Assembly: GCF_002797415.1 (NCBI RefSeq)
Contig: NZ_KZ454944.1
Span: 1,506,665 to 1,570,664 of the forward strand
Length of the DNA: 64,000 bases
Direction of reading: 5' to 3'
DNA from: Bacillus alkalisoli
GTDB lineage: Bacteria > Bacillota > Bacilli > Bacillales > Bacillaceae_I
Shown here: piece by piece, positions 46,102 through 55,767 of the stretch
Position numbering within the stretch: position 1 is the first letter of the stretch
Layout: every line of letters starts with the position of its first letter
The notes under the pieces: generated by a model
What the model saw: the letters and a program-made list of their open reading frames with translations, nothing else
What the model was told of the DNA's origin: nothing
The model's database searches: none
Position numbers and translations under genes: made by a program

Positions 46102-47118
46102 CTACCACCCACGCTCATACTGAACAGGTGGAGCAAGTTCTACATTCAATTCCTTTGCAGCGCTTCTAGCCCAATAAGGGTCGCGTAACAATTCACGGCC
46201 GATAAACACTAAATCTGCACGATTGTTTTGTACAATTTCTTCAGCCTGTATGCCTGTTGTAATTAAACCTACCGCACCAGTAGAAATGGCTGCCCCATGC
46301 TTTATTTTTTCAGAAAAAGTAACTTGATATCCAGGGAAGACAGGAATAGCCGCAGGCACTACTGCACCTGAGCTTACGTCGATTAAGTCCACTCCTTGCT
46401 CCTTCATCCAAGCCGCATACTCTACATAATCTTCAGGCGATAATCCTTCTGGATGGTAGTCATTAGCGGATACACGAACGAATAACGGGCCATCCCACAC
46501 TTGATTCACGCCATCAATAATTTCCTTTAAGAATCGGTAACGGTTTTCTTTAGACCCACCGTATTCATCAGTGCGTTGATTCGTAAGCGGTGATAAAAAT
46601 TCGTTAATCAAATATCCGTGAGCTCCATGAAGTTCAATAATATCAAAATGAGCCTCTTTTGCACGGCGAGCTCCTTCCACAAAAGCATTCACAGTATGCT
46701 TAATATCATCCAAGCTCATTTCAACTGGTGTGCGCATTTTTTCATTAAAAGGAATAGCGGAAGGTGCAAAAATATCTCCATCAACCATCGCTTTTCGCCC
46801 TGCATGTGCTAATTGAATCGCCGTTTTAGAACCATACATTTTCATTTGGCGGTTCAACTCTTTTAATCCACGAATATGATCGTCATTCCAAATGCCAAGG
46901 TCTTTAGAAGAAATCCTTCCTTCAGGCAATACTGCCGTCGCTTCAATCATAATTAAACCTACCTGACCAACAGCGCGCGACACGTAATGTGTTACATGCC
47001 AGTCTTGTACATGTCCATCTTCTTTATGACTTGAATACATACACATTGGTGACATAACAATTCGATTTTTCATTGTGACATTTTTCACTGTAAATGGTGT
47101 AAATAAAGCTGAATTCAT
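46102..47118 (-). CDS. namA: NADPH dehydrogenase NamA (old yellow enzyme, YqjM)
   Basis: 338 aa FMN enzyme reducing alpha,beta-unsaturated carbonyls and nitro compounds. Closely similar to B. subtilis Yqj[17 protein letters not shown] (Cys tunes FMN potential), [29 protein letters not shown] with the His pair, and the C-terminal PVQYERGW unique to this subfamily. Probably responds to oxidative or xenobiotic stress. Confidence 0.96.
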   Translation of the reverse strand: MNSALFTPFTVKNVTMKNRIVMSPMCMYSSHKEDGHVQDWHVTHYVSRAVGQVGLIMIEATAVLPEGRISSKDLGIWNDDHIRGLKELNRQMKMYGSKTAIQLAHAGRKAMVDGDIFAPSAIPFNEKMRTPVEMSLDDIKHTVNAFVEGARRAKEAHFDIIELHGAHGYLINEFLSPLTNQRTDEYGGSKENRYRFLKEIIDGVNQVWDGPLFVRVSANDYHPEGLSPEDYVEYAAWMKEQGVDLIDVSSGAVVPAAIPVFPGYQVTFSEKIKHGAAISTGAVGLITTGIQAEEIVQNNRADLVFIGRELLRDPYWARSAAKELNVELAPPVQYERGW

Positions 47119-47254
47119 AAACTTACCTCCTGATGTTTCGTATTGCTAAATAAAGTATAGCACGCTCTTTTTCTGAACCCAAACAATAGGTGTTTTTATA
47201 GCGAAAAAAATAGTATGATAAAAATCAGAACATTCTTTACTAGGGGGAATTCAC

Positions 47255-48868
47255 ATGAACTGGCAAACTAAACTACAACTAACCGACCTATTAGTATCAC
47301 TCGTACAACACGGTAGCGTTACACTTTCCGACGAAGAAAATCGCCTAGCCTCTTACATATATTATCAACTGCAACAACTTCCTTTTTTTGAGAAAAATCC
47401 TGAGCACTTGCAACAGCATCGAATGGAGGATGGCCGTTCCTTCGTTACTGGTTTCGTCAAACAATCGGCCAAGTCTGACACAATCATTTTACTGAGCCAT
47501 TTTGACGTAGTTGGAGTAGAAGACTACGGTGTTTTAAAAGACCTGGCCTTTCAACCTGTAGAACTGACTCGTGAACTTCACAATCATTTGGATAGTCTAC
47601 CCGAAGAAGCAAAAGAGCATTTACTTTCTGGGGATTGGTTGTTTGGTCGTGGAACGATGGATATGAAAGCTGGACTAGCGTTGCAAATGGGACTGATTGA
47701 AAAAGCCATCCACGAAAACTGGGACGTAAATTTGCTGTTGTTGGCTGTCCCAGACGAAGAGGTAAACTCGAAAGGAATGCTACAGTCCCTACCAGCTCTA
47801 AGCCAACTAGCAGCGGAACATAATTTAAACTATTTAGCATGTGTGAATTCAGAACCAATGTTTCAACAATATCCAGGGGATGACAATCTCTACCTATATA
47901 CAGGTTCAATCGGTAAGCTACTTCCTGGATTTTTTTGCTACGGGAAAGAAACACACGTTGGCGAGCCACTTGCAGGCTTAAATGCTAACTTAATGGTTTC
48001 AGAAGTTCATCGTTTACTAGAATTAAATGTGGATATATGTGAAGAAGTTTCAGGTGAAGTAACACCACCGCCAAGTAACCTGATCCAAAAAGATTTAAAA
48101 ACCGAATACTCCGTACAAATTCCACATACAGCCGTCACACTATTTAATGTGTTGTTTATGAAAAAATCGCTGCAGCAGTGGAAGACGGAATTTATCCAAA
48201 TTGCCCGCCAAGCGGCTGTTAATATAGAAGAACACATGAAGCTAAAAATAAATGCGTATGCTCGTTTCGAATCTTTTTCTAAGCCTGAATATCAAGTTTC
48301 CGTTTATTCGTACGAGGAATTACTAGCGATGGCAAAAGAGAAGCATGGAGAAGAGGAAATTAACTCTCGTATCGCAGGAGTCATACAAGCCAATGCTCAG
48401 TTTGATGAGCGAGAGCAATCAATAAAAGTGGTAGAAGAAATTGCTTCGTTATGTAGAGAAGAAGCGCCGATGATTGTTCTCTTCTTCGCTCCACCTTTCT
48501 ATCCGGCTGTTGCGACAGAGGAAGAGGACGAGCTAATGAATATAGCAAAGGAATTTATTCATACTTGGAATGCAGAAGGGGTAAATTGGACGAAACAAAT
48601 CTATTTCTCAGGGCTATGTGATTTAAGTTTTGTAGGAAAAGCAAATTTAACAGATCATCAATTACTAGAAAAGAATATTCCGATATATGACCATTCTTTC
48701 TCACTACCTTTTAACGATATGAAGAGCTTGCAAATGCCAGTATTCAATCTTGGACCAGTCGGAAAAGACCCACACCAATGGACAGAAAGATTAAATGTTG
48801 CGTTTAGTTTTGGAGAGTTTCCGAGCATGCTAGAAGATCTAGTTAAAAGGCTAGCGAAAGTTAACTAA
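47255..48868 (+). CDS. yqjN: M20-family hydrolase, RocB-like (YqjN)
   Basis: 537 aa. Metal-binding ILLSHFDVVG, GRGTMDMKAGLALQ and AVPDEEVNSKGM as in M20/RocB proteins. RocB is linked to arginine degradation and YqjN is its B. subtilis paralog; substrate not established. GGGGG before ATG. Divergent from namA. About 70 aa longer than ordinary M20 deacylases. Confidence 0.87.
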   Translation: MNWQTKLQLTDLLVSLVQHGSVTLSDEENRLASYIYYQLQQLPFFEKNPEHLQQHRMEDGRSFVTGFVKQSAKSDTIILLSHFDVVGVEDYGVLKDLAFQPVELTRELHNHLDSLPEEAKEHLLSGDWLFGRGTMDMKAGLALQMGLIEKAIHENWDVNLLLLAVPDEEVNSKGMLQSLPALSQLAAEHNLNYLACVNSEPMFQQYPGDDNLYLYTGSIGKLLPGFFCYGKETHVGEPLAGLNANLMVSEVHRLLELNVDICEEVSGEVTPPPSNLIQKDLKTEYSVQIPHTAVTLFNVLFMKKSLQQWKTEFIQIARQAAVNIEEHMKLKINAYARFESFSKPEYQVSVYSYEELLAMAKEKHGEEEINSRIAGVIQANAQFDEREQSIKVVEEIASLCREEAPMIVLFFAPPFYPAVATEEEDELMNIAKEFIHTWNAEGVNWTKQIYFSGLCDLSFVGKANLTDHQLLEKNIPIYDHSFSLPFNDMKSLQMPVFNLGPVGKDPHQWTERLNVAFSFGEFPSMLEDLVKRLAKVN

Positions 48869-48963
48869 AATTTCTTCAGATAAACAAATGTTTTTCTCCA
48901 AAAAGCGACAAAAGAAAAGTATAATGGTAGAGTAGTAAAATTTCTAAATAAAGGGATTTTTAT

Positions 48964-50586
48964 ATGTCTATTACTTTACGAACGTACGTTGCGATTATAT
49001 TTGCAACATTTATTATTTTATTTACTTCTATCATTAGTTGGTCGATTACAAACAAAACTACCGAGCAAGTAAAATCGGAAATAGGGGATTCTTTAGCAAG
49101 TGTTGCCTACGTTATGGCAGATAAGTTAGACCATTTCATGTGGGCTAGGTACGGAGAAGTACAAGTTTTAAGTACATTAAATGCATTTAAAGAATTTGAT
49201 GATGCAGAAGAAACACAAAACTTAATAAATGAACTTCAACGTAACTTCCCATCCTTTTCTTGGATAGGGTTTACGGACGAAAATGGAATTGTACAAGTGT
49301 CAACAGGCAATATTTTGGAAGGGGTAGATATTTCTTCTAGACCAGTATTTACGGAGTCGCAAAAAGAGACATTTATAGGTGATGTTCACGATGCAGTATT
49401 GTTATCTAGTCTTTTACCAAATCCATCAGGTGAGCCGTTACAATTTGTTGATATTAGTACACCGATTTTTAATGATGATGACGAATTTAAAGGGGTTCTC
49501 GCGACACATTTAAGTTGGGAATGGTCTAAAGAGGCGCAAGCGGTTGTCGTTTCTTCCTTAAAAGAGCAATATAAAAATCAACTAGATATACTAATTATTA
49601 GTTCTTTTGATAATACAGTTTTACTAGGACCAGAAGAGTTAGTGGGGCAATCACTTGAACTTGATAGTATTGAACAATCTAGACTTGGTGAAAATGAATG
49701 GGCAGTGGAATTATGGCCAGATGGAAAGAAATATGTAACAGGTTATGCTTACGGTGCTGGTTATGCGGAGTATCCAGGGCTAGGATGGACTGTTTTAGTT
49801 CGCCAACCTGAATCCATTGCGTTTGAAGCGGTAAAAGAATTACGCCATAGCATTCTGTGGAGTGGTGTAGTCGGGGCGCTTGTGTTTGCTTTTTTAGGCT
49901 GGATACTTGCTGGCCGTATTTCCAAATCTTTACGTCAACTTAGTAAGTATGCAGATGAGTTACGAACTGGAAAGCGAAAAGATATCCCTGTACAGAAAGG
50001 AATCAATGAAATCGAAGTTCTATCCACTTCTTTGCGTGAATTGGTTCAATCTTTAACGAAAACAGAAGGCAAACTCGGTGAAATGCAAAATTTAGCACTT
50101 CATGACAAATTGACCGGCCTGCCTAATAGAGTAGCACTGGACAGATATTTGAGTTGGTTTAAAGAAGAACATTCAGAGGATACTCTAACTTTCTTTTACT
50201 TGGATTTAGATGGATTCAAACAAGTAAATGATACGTATGGCCACCATACAGGAGATGTTTTGCTCCAAGAAGTTGCTGCTCGATTAAAAGAAGTTGCAGC
50301 TAAGCATGATTTAGTAGTTAGAATTGGTGGAGATGAATTTGTTCTATGCATACAAAATGTAGGACAGGTTCATGAAGTAGCCACAGTTATTATACAGTCA
50401 CTAAATAAACCTTTCTTTTTAGGTGAAAGTACGGAGCCAGTACACATCGGATGTAGTATCGGTATTGCCCTTTGGAATGCTAAGGAAAAGGAAGAAGACC
50501 CACTAAAAGTCATCATTCGAGCCGACCAAGCACTTTACCAATCCAAACAAAACGGCAAAAACCAATACTCCGTCCACTCCACATAA
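48964..50586 (+). CDS. Membrane diguanylate cyclase with dCache-type sensor
   Basis: 540 aa. Transmembrane segment about 7-28, extracellular dCache-like sensor (about 35-290), second transmembrane segment about 297-317, HAMP-like region (SKSLRQLSKYADELRTGKRK) and C-terminal GGDEF domain with intact GGDEF near residue 455. The RxxD inhibition site five residues upstream is absent (AKHD). Synthesises c-di-GMP in response to an external ligand. Monocistronic. Confidence 0.91.
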   Translation: MSITLRTYVAIIFATFIILFTSIISWSITNKTTEQVKSEIGDSLASVAYVMADKLDHFMWARYGEVQVLSTLNAFKEFDDAEETQNLINELQRNFPSFSWIGFTDENGIVQVSTGNILEGVDISSRPVFTESQKETFIGDVHDAVLLSSLLPNPSGEPLQFVDISTPIFNDDDEFKGVLATHLSWEWSKEAQAVVVSSLKEQYKNQLDILIISSFDNTVLLGPEELVGQSLELDSIEQSRLGENEWAVELWPDGKKYVTGYAYGAGYAEYPGLGWTVLVRQPESIAFEAVKELRHSILWSGVVGALVFAFLGWILAGRISKSLRQLSKYADELRTGKRKDIPVQKGINEIEVLSTSLRELVQSLTKTEGKLGEMQNLALHDKLTGLPNRVALDRYLSWFKEEHSEDTLTFFYLDLDGFKQVNDTYGHHTGDVLLQEVAARLKEVAAKHDLVVRIGGDEFVLCIQNVGQVHEVATVIIQSLNKPFFLGESTEPVHIGCSIGIALWNAKEKEEDPLKVIIRADQALYQSKQNGKNQYSVHST

Positions 50587-50635
50587 CTTTCGATGCCAGG
50601 TATTTGTGATGTTTTGTAAAATAATAAAAGTTGTA

Positions 50636-50675
50636 ACGCCTATCAAATTAGATGCTAATTTGATAGGCGTATTTT
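50636..50675 (+). terminator. Terminator after the diguanylate cyclase
   Basis: Perfect 15 bp stem (50636-50650 / 50656-50670), five base loop, then ATTTTAT. Confidence 0.85.
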
Positions 50676-50797
50676 ATATCATTAGCTTAAATTCAGAGTT
50701 TAATCAATTATTCATTATTATTCAAAAATTTAGATATTTTTACTGGGATATTATGTTAAAATTATATTGTCAAATTCATTTATAAAAGGATGAGAAA

Positions 50798-51646
50798 ATG
50801 AATATTTACAATACTGTTCCATATTTTTTAGAGAATTTAAAAACAGATAAGCAGCTTTTTCAAAACTACCACGAAAAGTTTTCTCCTCATTTTGAAGAGT
50901 ATTTTTTATATCATTGCAAAAATGCAGATGAGAAAAGGAGAGCTGCTATTGAAAGATACTCATCTGATATTAATGAAATTAAAGAGTGTAATCGGAAGAT
51001 CGAATCTTTCATAAGGCAAGTTGTTGATGATTACGAGGTAAAATATGATATCAAATTTATTAACGATGTACATATTATTGTGGGTTGCTACGGATCAAAC
51101 GCTTTTACACATCGACAAATAATACCTGATATAACGTTTTGTTTAGAGAAGTTATCACAAAAGGATGAGCATTTAAAAGTCATTATTGCTCATGAGTTCG
51201 GACACGCACTCCATAACAAGTTGACAGACCTATCGGGTATTGATTGGTCAAGGCTTCAATGGTTTCATCCGTATACATGGTTATTACAAGAAGGCTGTGC
51301 AACGTATTTTTCGAAGCAGGTGACGGTGGTAGATGAGGCGGTTTATTTTTCCTATGATGACAAGGGAGATGAATGGTTGAGGTTTGCCCAAAGTAATACG
51401 GAAGAAATTATTTCTACTTTTCTAAACGAATCTAAGACAGAGTCACATATGGATGTTTTCCGAGAATGGTTCTCCATTAACGGGGGGACGCAATATGGGC
51501 ATACACGTTTAGGATATTATATTGGTTATATAGCTCTTAAGCTCCTTATCCAAAAGTTTGGAGAGTTAAAGGCAATTACATTATGGAAGGAACCTAACTT
51601 CATAGAAGAAATGGAGCAGGTGCTTATGGAGTTTAAAAAATCCTGA
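50798..51646 (+). CDS. Predicted zinc metallopeptidase (gluzincin-like)
   Basis: 282 aa. HEFGH at residues 132-136 and a downstream Glu in LLQEGCATY (about 165), the HExxH plus E arrangement of gluzincins. No signal peptide, so probably cytosolic. Specific family uncertain. ATG after AAAGGATG. Confidence 0.78.
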   Translation: MNIYNTVPYFLENLKTDKQLFQNYHEKFSPHFEEYFLYHCKNADEKRRAAIERYSSDINEIKECNRKIESFIRQVVDDYEVKYDIKFINDVHIIVGCYGSNAFTHRQIIPDITFCLEKLSQKDEHLKVIIAHEFGHALHNKLTDLSGIDWSRLQWFHPYTWLLQEGCATYFSKQVTVVDEAVYFSYDDKGDEWLRFAQSNTEEIISTFLNESKTESHMDVFREWFSINGGTQYGHTRLGYYIGYIALKLLIQKFGELKAITLWKEPNFIEEMEQVLMEFKKS

Positions 51647-51699
51647 ATTCACTAGGAAACAGCTGAGCCTAAAAAAATAAAAGGGGATATGAGAGTGTG

Positions 51700-51763
51700 G
51701 CTTTTCAAAACGCCCGCGGAAAGCAAAGATATGCGTGGAAATCAACAGCGGTCTTTAACACAG
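51700..51763. repeat. Truncated copy C of the intergenic repeat
   Basis: CGCCCGCGGAAAGCAAAG then GGAAATCAACAGCGGT matches only the right end of the element at 27737. The left blocks are missing, as in a decayed or partially deleted copy. Confidence 0.7.
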
Positions 51764-51800
51764 CCAAAGATAAAGAAAGAGTATTAAGGGAGACTTCTAG

Positions 51801-52175
51801 ATGCCAAAAATTATAAGTAAGCTAAATTTATTATGGATAACTGTTTTGGGAGCATGGGTATTTTATAAAAGAAAAAAGAATGTTGGATACACATTATTTG
51901 TTCCCACAGGAGTACGTCACGAATTCCCAATGGTAGATTTAAAGGAACAAAAGGTAGTTGGTACAGTTTTATATAAGGATAAGGTATATATGAAAGTGAT
52001 TGTTAATTTAAAAGAGGATTCTGTGAGTGTTGAGGGTACTGTCGACGAATTAAGTGAGTTAAGTATGGATAGGGAGTCTTACATAAATATGTTTAAAAGC
52101 CAAGCAAGATTTTTTGTTGAAAATAATATTTCTGATCCTGAAAAATATTATGAGGAATTAGAGAAACAGTCTTAG
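51801..52175 (+). CDS. Hypothetical protein with N-terminal membrane anchor
   Basis: 124 aa. One hydrophobic segment (LNLLWITVLGAWVFY) followed by basic KRKKN and a mainly beta then helical soluble part. I recognise no family. AAGGGAG before ATG. Terminator follows. Confidence 0.6.
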   Translation: MPKIISKLNLLWITVLGAWVFYKRKKNVGYTLFVPTGVRHEFPMVDLKEQKVVGTVLYKDKVYMKVIVNLKEDSVSVEGTVDELSELSMDRESYINMFKSQARFFVENNISDPEKYYEELEKQS

Positions 52176-52206
52176 GCTAACTAGTGTACCTGTGAAAAGG
52201 ACCATC

Positions 52207-52244
52207 AAAAGTAGCCCGCATTGTTTTTGGTAGGCTACTTTTTT
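52207..52244 (+). terminator. Bidirectional terminator before proI
   Basis: Stem AAAAGTAGCC (52207-52216) / GGCTACTTTT (52233-52242), then T-rich sequence. Confidence 0.87.
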
Positions 52245-52268
52245 GCCCTATACTTACATATTACTCCA

Positions 52269-53084
52269 TCATTCCGACAACATAGCCCCCAACTCTCGTG
52301 ATCTTTCTGCAGCTGAATGTAGGCATGCTTCTAATGCGATGGAAGTAGCATATTGTTCCAGTACCCTAATTCCAGCTTCGGTCGTACCGCCTGGACTTGT
52401 CACGTCTAACCGTAATTGTGCAGCATCTTTTTCCGAAACAGCTAACATTTGAGCGGCTCCGAGTATCGTTTGTCGAATTAACATTTTTGCTACATCTACC
52501 CCTAGCCCTTCTTTGACAGCGGCGTTTTGCAATGATTCAACCATGTAATAAAAATAAGCTGGACCGCTTCCAGAAAGCCCTGTAACTGCATGGATTTGTT
52601 CTTCTTCTACAACAGTACAAACACCAATACTTGAAAAAATATGTTGTGCAGTAGCTAAGTCTCTTTCACTTACATTACTACCAGCCGCAATCGCTGTGGC
52701 AGATAACCCAACAGCTGCGGAAGTGTTTGGCATTGTTCGAATGACACGTGCTCCGGTAACGAGCAATCCTTCAATCATCGAAGTGGAAATCCCTGCGAGG
52801 ACAGAGACAACTAACATATTAGTTGTTATATATTTTGAAATAGACTGGATGGCTTCTTTTGCATCTTTTGGCTTCATTGCAAGAAAAACGACATCCGCAT
52901 TTTCTAAAATTACTTCTAAATTACGACTAACAACAACTCCATACGTGTTTTCCAAAAGCTCTAGTCTGTGATCATCTTGCTTGTTTGTCACCATTATGTC
53001 ACACGGCTTGCTAATCTCCTTCTTCAGTAAACCACTAATAATTGCTTCTGCCATATTTCCTGCACCAATAAATGCAACTTTCAT
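52269..53084 (-). CDS. proI: Pyrroline-5-carboxylate reductase
   Basis: 271 aa; last step of proline biosynthesis, NAD(P)H dependent. Rossmann motif FIGAGNMAEAII at the start, FLAMKPKD, and the C-terminal LRLDVTSPGGTTEAGI. ATG 53084 follows AAGGATGG; in-frame ATG at 53096 has no site. Preceded by a T-box leader with a proline specifier, as for B. subtilis proI (yqjO). Confidence 0.96.
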   Translation of the reverse strand: MKVAFIGAGNMAEAIISGLLKKEISKPCDIMVTNKQDDHRLELLENTYGVVVSRNLEVILENADVVFLAMKPKDAKEAIQSISKYITTNMLVVSVLAGISTSMIEGLLVTGARVIRTMPNTSAAVGLSATAIAAGSNVSERDLATAQHIFSSIGVCTVVEEEQIHAVTGLSGSGPAYFYYMVESLQNAAVKEGLGVDVAKMLIRQTILGAAQMLAVSEKDAAQLRLDVTSPGGTTEAGIRVLEQYATSIALEACLHSAAERSRELGAMLSE

Positions 53085-53118
53085 GCTTTTCACCATCCTT
53101 TATTAATTGTTTTGTATA

Positions 53119-53370
53119 CAAAAAAGACCAATCCATCCTTATAAAAAAGGACGGATTGGTCTTGTATCCGCGGTACCACCTTTGTTGGCTTAACAATTCC
53201 AATTCATTAAGCCCAGCTCCATTACCCTTATCGCGGGTTAACGATTAGGTTATTCCCTAATTGCTCCTAGGTAGGTTCAAGAAAGTAGGGGACGAGGAAA
53301 CCTTTCAGCCGGTGAGTCTCCATCTCTTTTCGTCGTACGTTCTTTACTAGTCCTATTCAACACGTTTCCG
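53119..53370 (-). ncRNA. Proline T-box leader of proI
   Basis: On the minus strand, Stem I has the AGTA S-turn segment (GACTAGTAAAG), an AG-bulge region (AGAGATGG) and a GAACCTACC specifier loop with candidate codon CCU (53275-53273, Pro). The conserved T-box AGGTGGTACCGCG lies at about 53182-53168. A 14-15 bp terminator (53162-53119) with a T-run follows. Uncharged tRNA-Pro would stabilise the antiterminator and switch proI on. Confidence 0.9.
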
Positions 53371-53384
53371 GTTTGATTTTTATT

Positions 53385-53413
53385 ATTATGCAACCGAATG
53401 AAAGGAAAGTCAA
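53385..53413 (-). promoter_or_regulatory. Promoter of the proI T-box transcript
   Basis: Minus strand TTGACT (53413-53408), 17 bp, CATAAT (53390-53385), directly upstream of Stem I. Confidence 0.75.
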
Positions 53414-53894
53414 TAGGTTGTTTTCTTAATATTTTTCTTCTGTTTGAGTCCATTTCATAATGTATGACTACTATACGAAAAATGAAACAAATTACCGTAT
53501 ACGCTGATAGAAATCCCTTTAACAACGAACATATAATTCTTTTCTATAGAAAAATATTCGTTTTTCATTAAACGAACCGTAATTATAATGTTGATTCACT
53601 TTATAAAAATAATAATTTTTTTCTGAAATTTGTTTACAACCTACACTGTTTTTTGGTTAAATTAGTACATCCTAACAATGAATCGCTATTCATTTTGTGA
53701 CATATATTTTTTAGTATAATTTTATTTTGGTTTTGTTTATTGAAAAACGAACTTTCGTGGTTCTTATGATGTAACGTTTGCATTTAGAATTGTCATATTT
53801 ACTAATGATTAGTTACCTTTCGTTTTTCGGATTGTAGTTATACTTTGTGAAACGTACTTTTACAGAAATAACATTAAGGGAGATTGGACTGAAG
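53414..53894. other. AT-rich intergenic region without recognised gene
   Basis: About 480 bp between the divergent proI leader and yqjP. Very AT-rich with several ACGAA/TTCGT words (53572, 53746, 53752) but no supported ORF or RNA. Probably holds the yqjP promoter. Confidence 0.5.
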
Positions 53895-54869
53895 ATGGAA
53901 ATGGTATCCTGTAAACAACAAATCAAACAAATTACTGTACCAACCCCTTTTGCAGTTGGGGATGTTCATACATATGTAATTATCGGTGAAAGAGTGACAC
54001 TTGTAGACGCTGGTGTAAAAACAAACGAAGCGTGGGACGTTTTTACGAAAACATTACATAATCATGGTCTTCATTCACGTGACATTGATCAAATTTTCAT
54101 CACCCACCACCATCCGGATCATGTAGGATTAGTCGATTTTTTCCCTAGCAATGTTCCAATCATAGGGCATAAGCGCTCACATCCATGGATGATCCAAGAT
54201 AAAAAATATATCCAAACACATGAAGATTTTTATCTTCAAATTTTACATGAAGGTGGAGTAGACCCACGCTTTTTCCCCATGATTAAACGTGTGAATGATA
54301 TTTTAAGATTTTCGAGTACGATTGGTTTGACTTGTTTTATTGAAGAAGGAGAAACACTTGTCGGTCTAGAAAATTGGAAAGTATACGAAACTCCAGGTCA
54401 TGCGAGCAGTCATCTCGTACTTTTCGATGAAGAAAGCGGGACACTTATTGGTGGTGACTTAATCTTAGATCACATTTCACCAAACCCTTTAATAGAACCA
54501 CCTTACCCAGGAGAAATGGAGCGGAAGAAACCACTTCTAGATTATATCGACTCTATTCACAAGATGATGGGGTTGTCTATTCAACAAGTTTTACCAGGGC
54601 ATGGAAGCATCGTGACGAATGTTCAAGAACATTTACAAGATCGCCTTACAAAACAAGAGAAGCGTTCGAATAAAGTTTTTCGCTTCATTGAAAAAGAAAG
54701 ATCCTGTACGGCGTATGAGGTCTGCCAACATTTATTCCCTCAAGTGTTTGAAAAACAACTCATGCTAACGATGTCCGAAACAATCGGCCAACTAGACTAT
54801 TTAGAAAACAAAGGTAAAATAAAGGTAGACAGGTCGAAATTGCCTTTTCAATACGAAGCAATAGAATAG
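53895..54869 (+). CDS. yqjP: Metallo-beta-lactamase-fold hydrolase (YqjP-like)
   Basis: 325 aa from ATG 53895. Zinc motif FITHHHPDHVGL, later ligands in ETPGHASSHLVLFD, LIGGDLILD and LPGHGSIV, plus a C-terminal helical domain. Glyoxalase II-like hydrolase of unknown substrate. The upstream GTG 53847 and AAGGGAG at 53875 leave the start uncertain. Ten bases before yqjQ. Confidence 0.85.
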   Translation: MEMVSCKQQIKQITVPTPFAVGDVHTYVIIGERVTLVDAGVKTNEAWDVFTKTLHNHGLHSRDIDQIFITHHHPDHVGLVDFFPSNVPIIGHKRSHPWMIQDKKYIQTHEDFYLQILHEGGVDPRFFPMIKRVNDILRFSSTIGLTCFIEEGETLVGLENWKVYETPGHASSHLVLFDEESGTLIGGDLILDHISPNPLIEPPYPGEMERKKPLLDYIDSIHKMMGLSIQQVLPGHGSIVTNVQEHLQDRLTKQEKRSNKVFRFIEKERSCTAYEVCQHLFPQVFEKQLMLTMSETIGQLDYLENKGKIKVDRSKLPFQYEAIE

Positions 54870-54879
54870 GGGAGTAACA

Positions 54880-55668
54880 ATGACACTAGAAGGAAAATTT
54901 ATTTGCATTACCGGGGCATCAGGTGGAATCGGTAAAGAAGTAGCGCTAGAAGTGAGTAAACGCGGTGCTACACCAATTCTGATGGCTCGTTCTTTAGACA
55001 AACTAGAAGAAGTGGCAGCGCAGATTAAATCTCAATACAATAAGGATGCAGTCGTCATTCCAGTAGATGTAGGTAACTTAGAACAAGTTCAAGAAGCTTT
55101 TTCTGTCCTTTTAGAAAAAGTGCCAACTGTCCACTGCCTAGTAAATAATGCAGGCTTCGGTATTTTTGATGAAGTATTACATATGAATCTTTCAGATATG
55201 GAAAAAATGTTTGAAGTAAACGTGTTTGGGTTAATGGCTTGTACAAAGCTTGTTTTACCAACGATGATGGAGCAAAACAATGGCCATATCATTAATATCG
55301 CGTCTCAAGCAGGCAAGCTCGCAACACCGAAATCAAGTGTGTATTCGGCTACGAAACATGCAGTTCTTGGTTTTACGAATAGCTTACGCATGGAACTTCA
55401 CGGTACGAATATATATGTAACAGCCGTAAATCCAGGTCCAATCCGAACAAACTTTTTCCAAGTTGCGGATGCATCAGGCGATTATGCTTCTAAAGTAGAT
55501 AAGTGGATGCTTGACTCGAGTTTCGTTGCAAAGAAAATAGTGGATGCGATGTTTACGGGCAAACGAGAAATAAATTTGCCAGGCTGGATGAATGCGACGG
55601 CGAAAGCCTATCAACTATTCCCAACGTTTGTAGAAAAAGTGGCAGGTTCAGCTTTTCGTAAGAAATAA
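54880..55668 (+). CDS. yqjQ: Short-chain dehydrogenase/reductase (YqjQ-like)
   Basis: 262 aa classical SDR. Cofactor motif TGASGGIGKE at about 10-19, NNAGFG, catalytic Ser in NIASQAG and YSATKHA (Tyr/Lys). Substrate unknown. GGGGAG precedes ATG 54880. Operon with yqjP, as in B. subtilis. Confidence 0.9.
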   Translation: MTLEGKFICITGASGGIGKEVALEVSKRGATPILMARSLDKLEEVAAQIKSQYNKDAVVIPVDVGNLEQVQEAFSVLLEKVPTVHCLVNNAGFGIFDEVLHMNLSDMEKMFEVNVFGLMACTKLVLPTMMEQNNGHIINIASQAGKLATPKSSVYSATKHAVLGFTNSLRMELHGTNIYVTAVNPGPIRTNFFQVADASGDYASKVDKWMLDSSFVAKKIVDAMFTGKREINLPGWMNATAKAYQLFPTFVEKVAGSAFRKK

Positions 55669-55715
55669 GGTAGAATGCGAAACTTTTCGCTTTTCTGTAC
55701 GTCCAATAATATGTG

Positions 55716-55745
55716 AGCCGAAGTTTAGTTAGCTTCGGTTTTTTC
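55716..55745 (+). terminator. Terminator of yqjPQ
   Basis: Stem CCGAAG (55718-55723) / CTTCGG (55733-55738), then a T-run. Confidence 0.8.
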
Positions 55746-55767
55746 CTACATAAGGGAGTGAAAAACT

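Noticed and set aside
47484-47969. 161 aa open frame antisense to yqjN
   Set aside because: No start context and no family features; the + strand gene has clear metal motifs.
53277-53525. 82 aa minus-strand open frame upstream of proI
   Set aside because: It overlaps the T-box Stem I and its promoter, so it is leader RNA and not coding.
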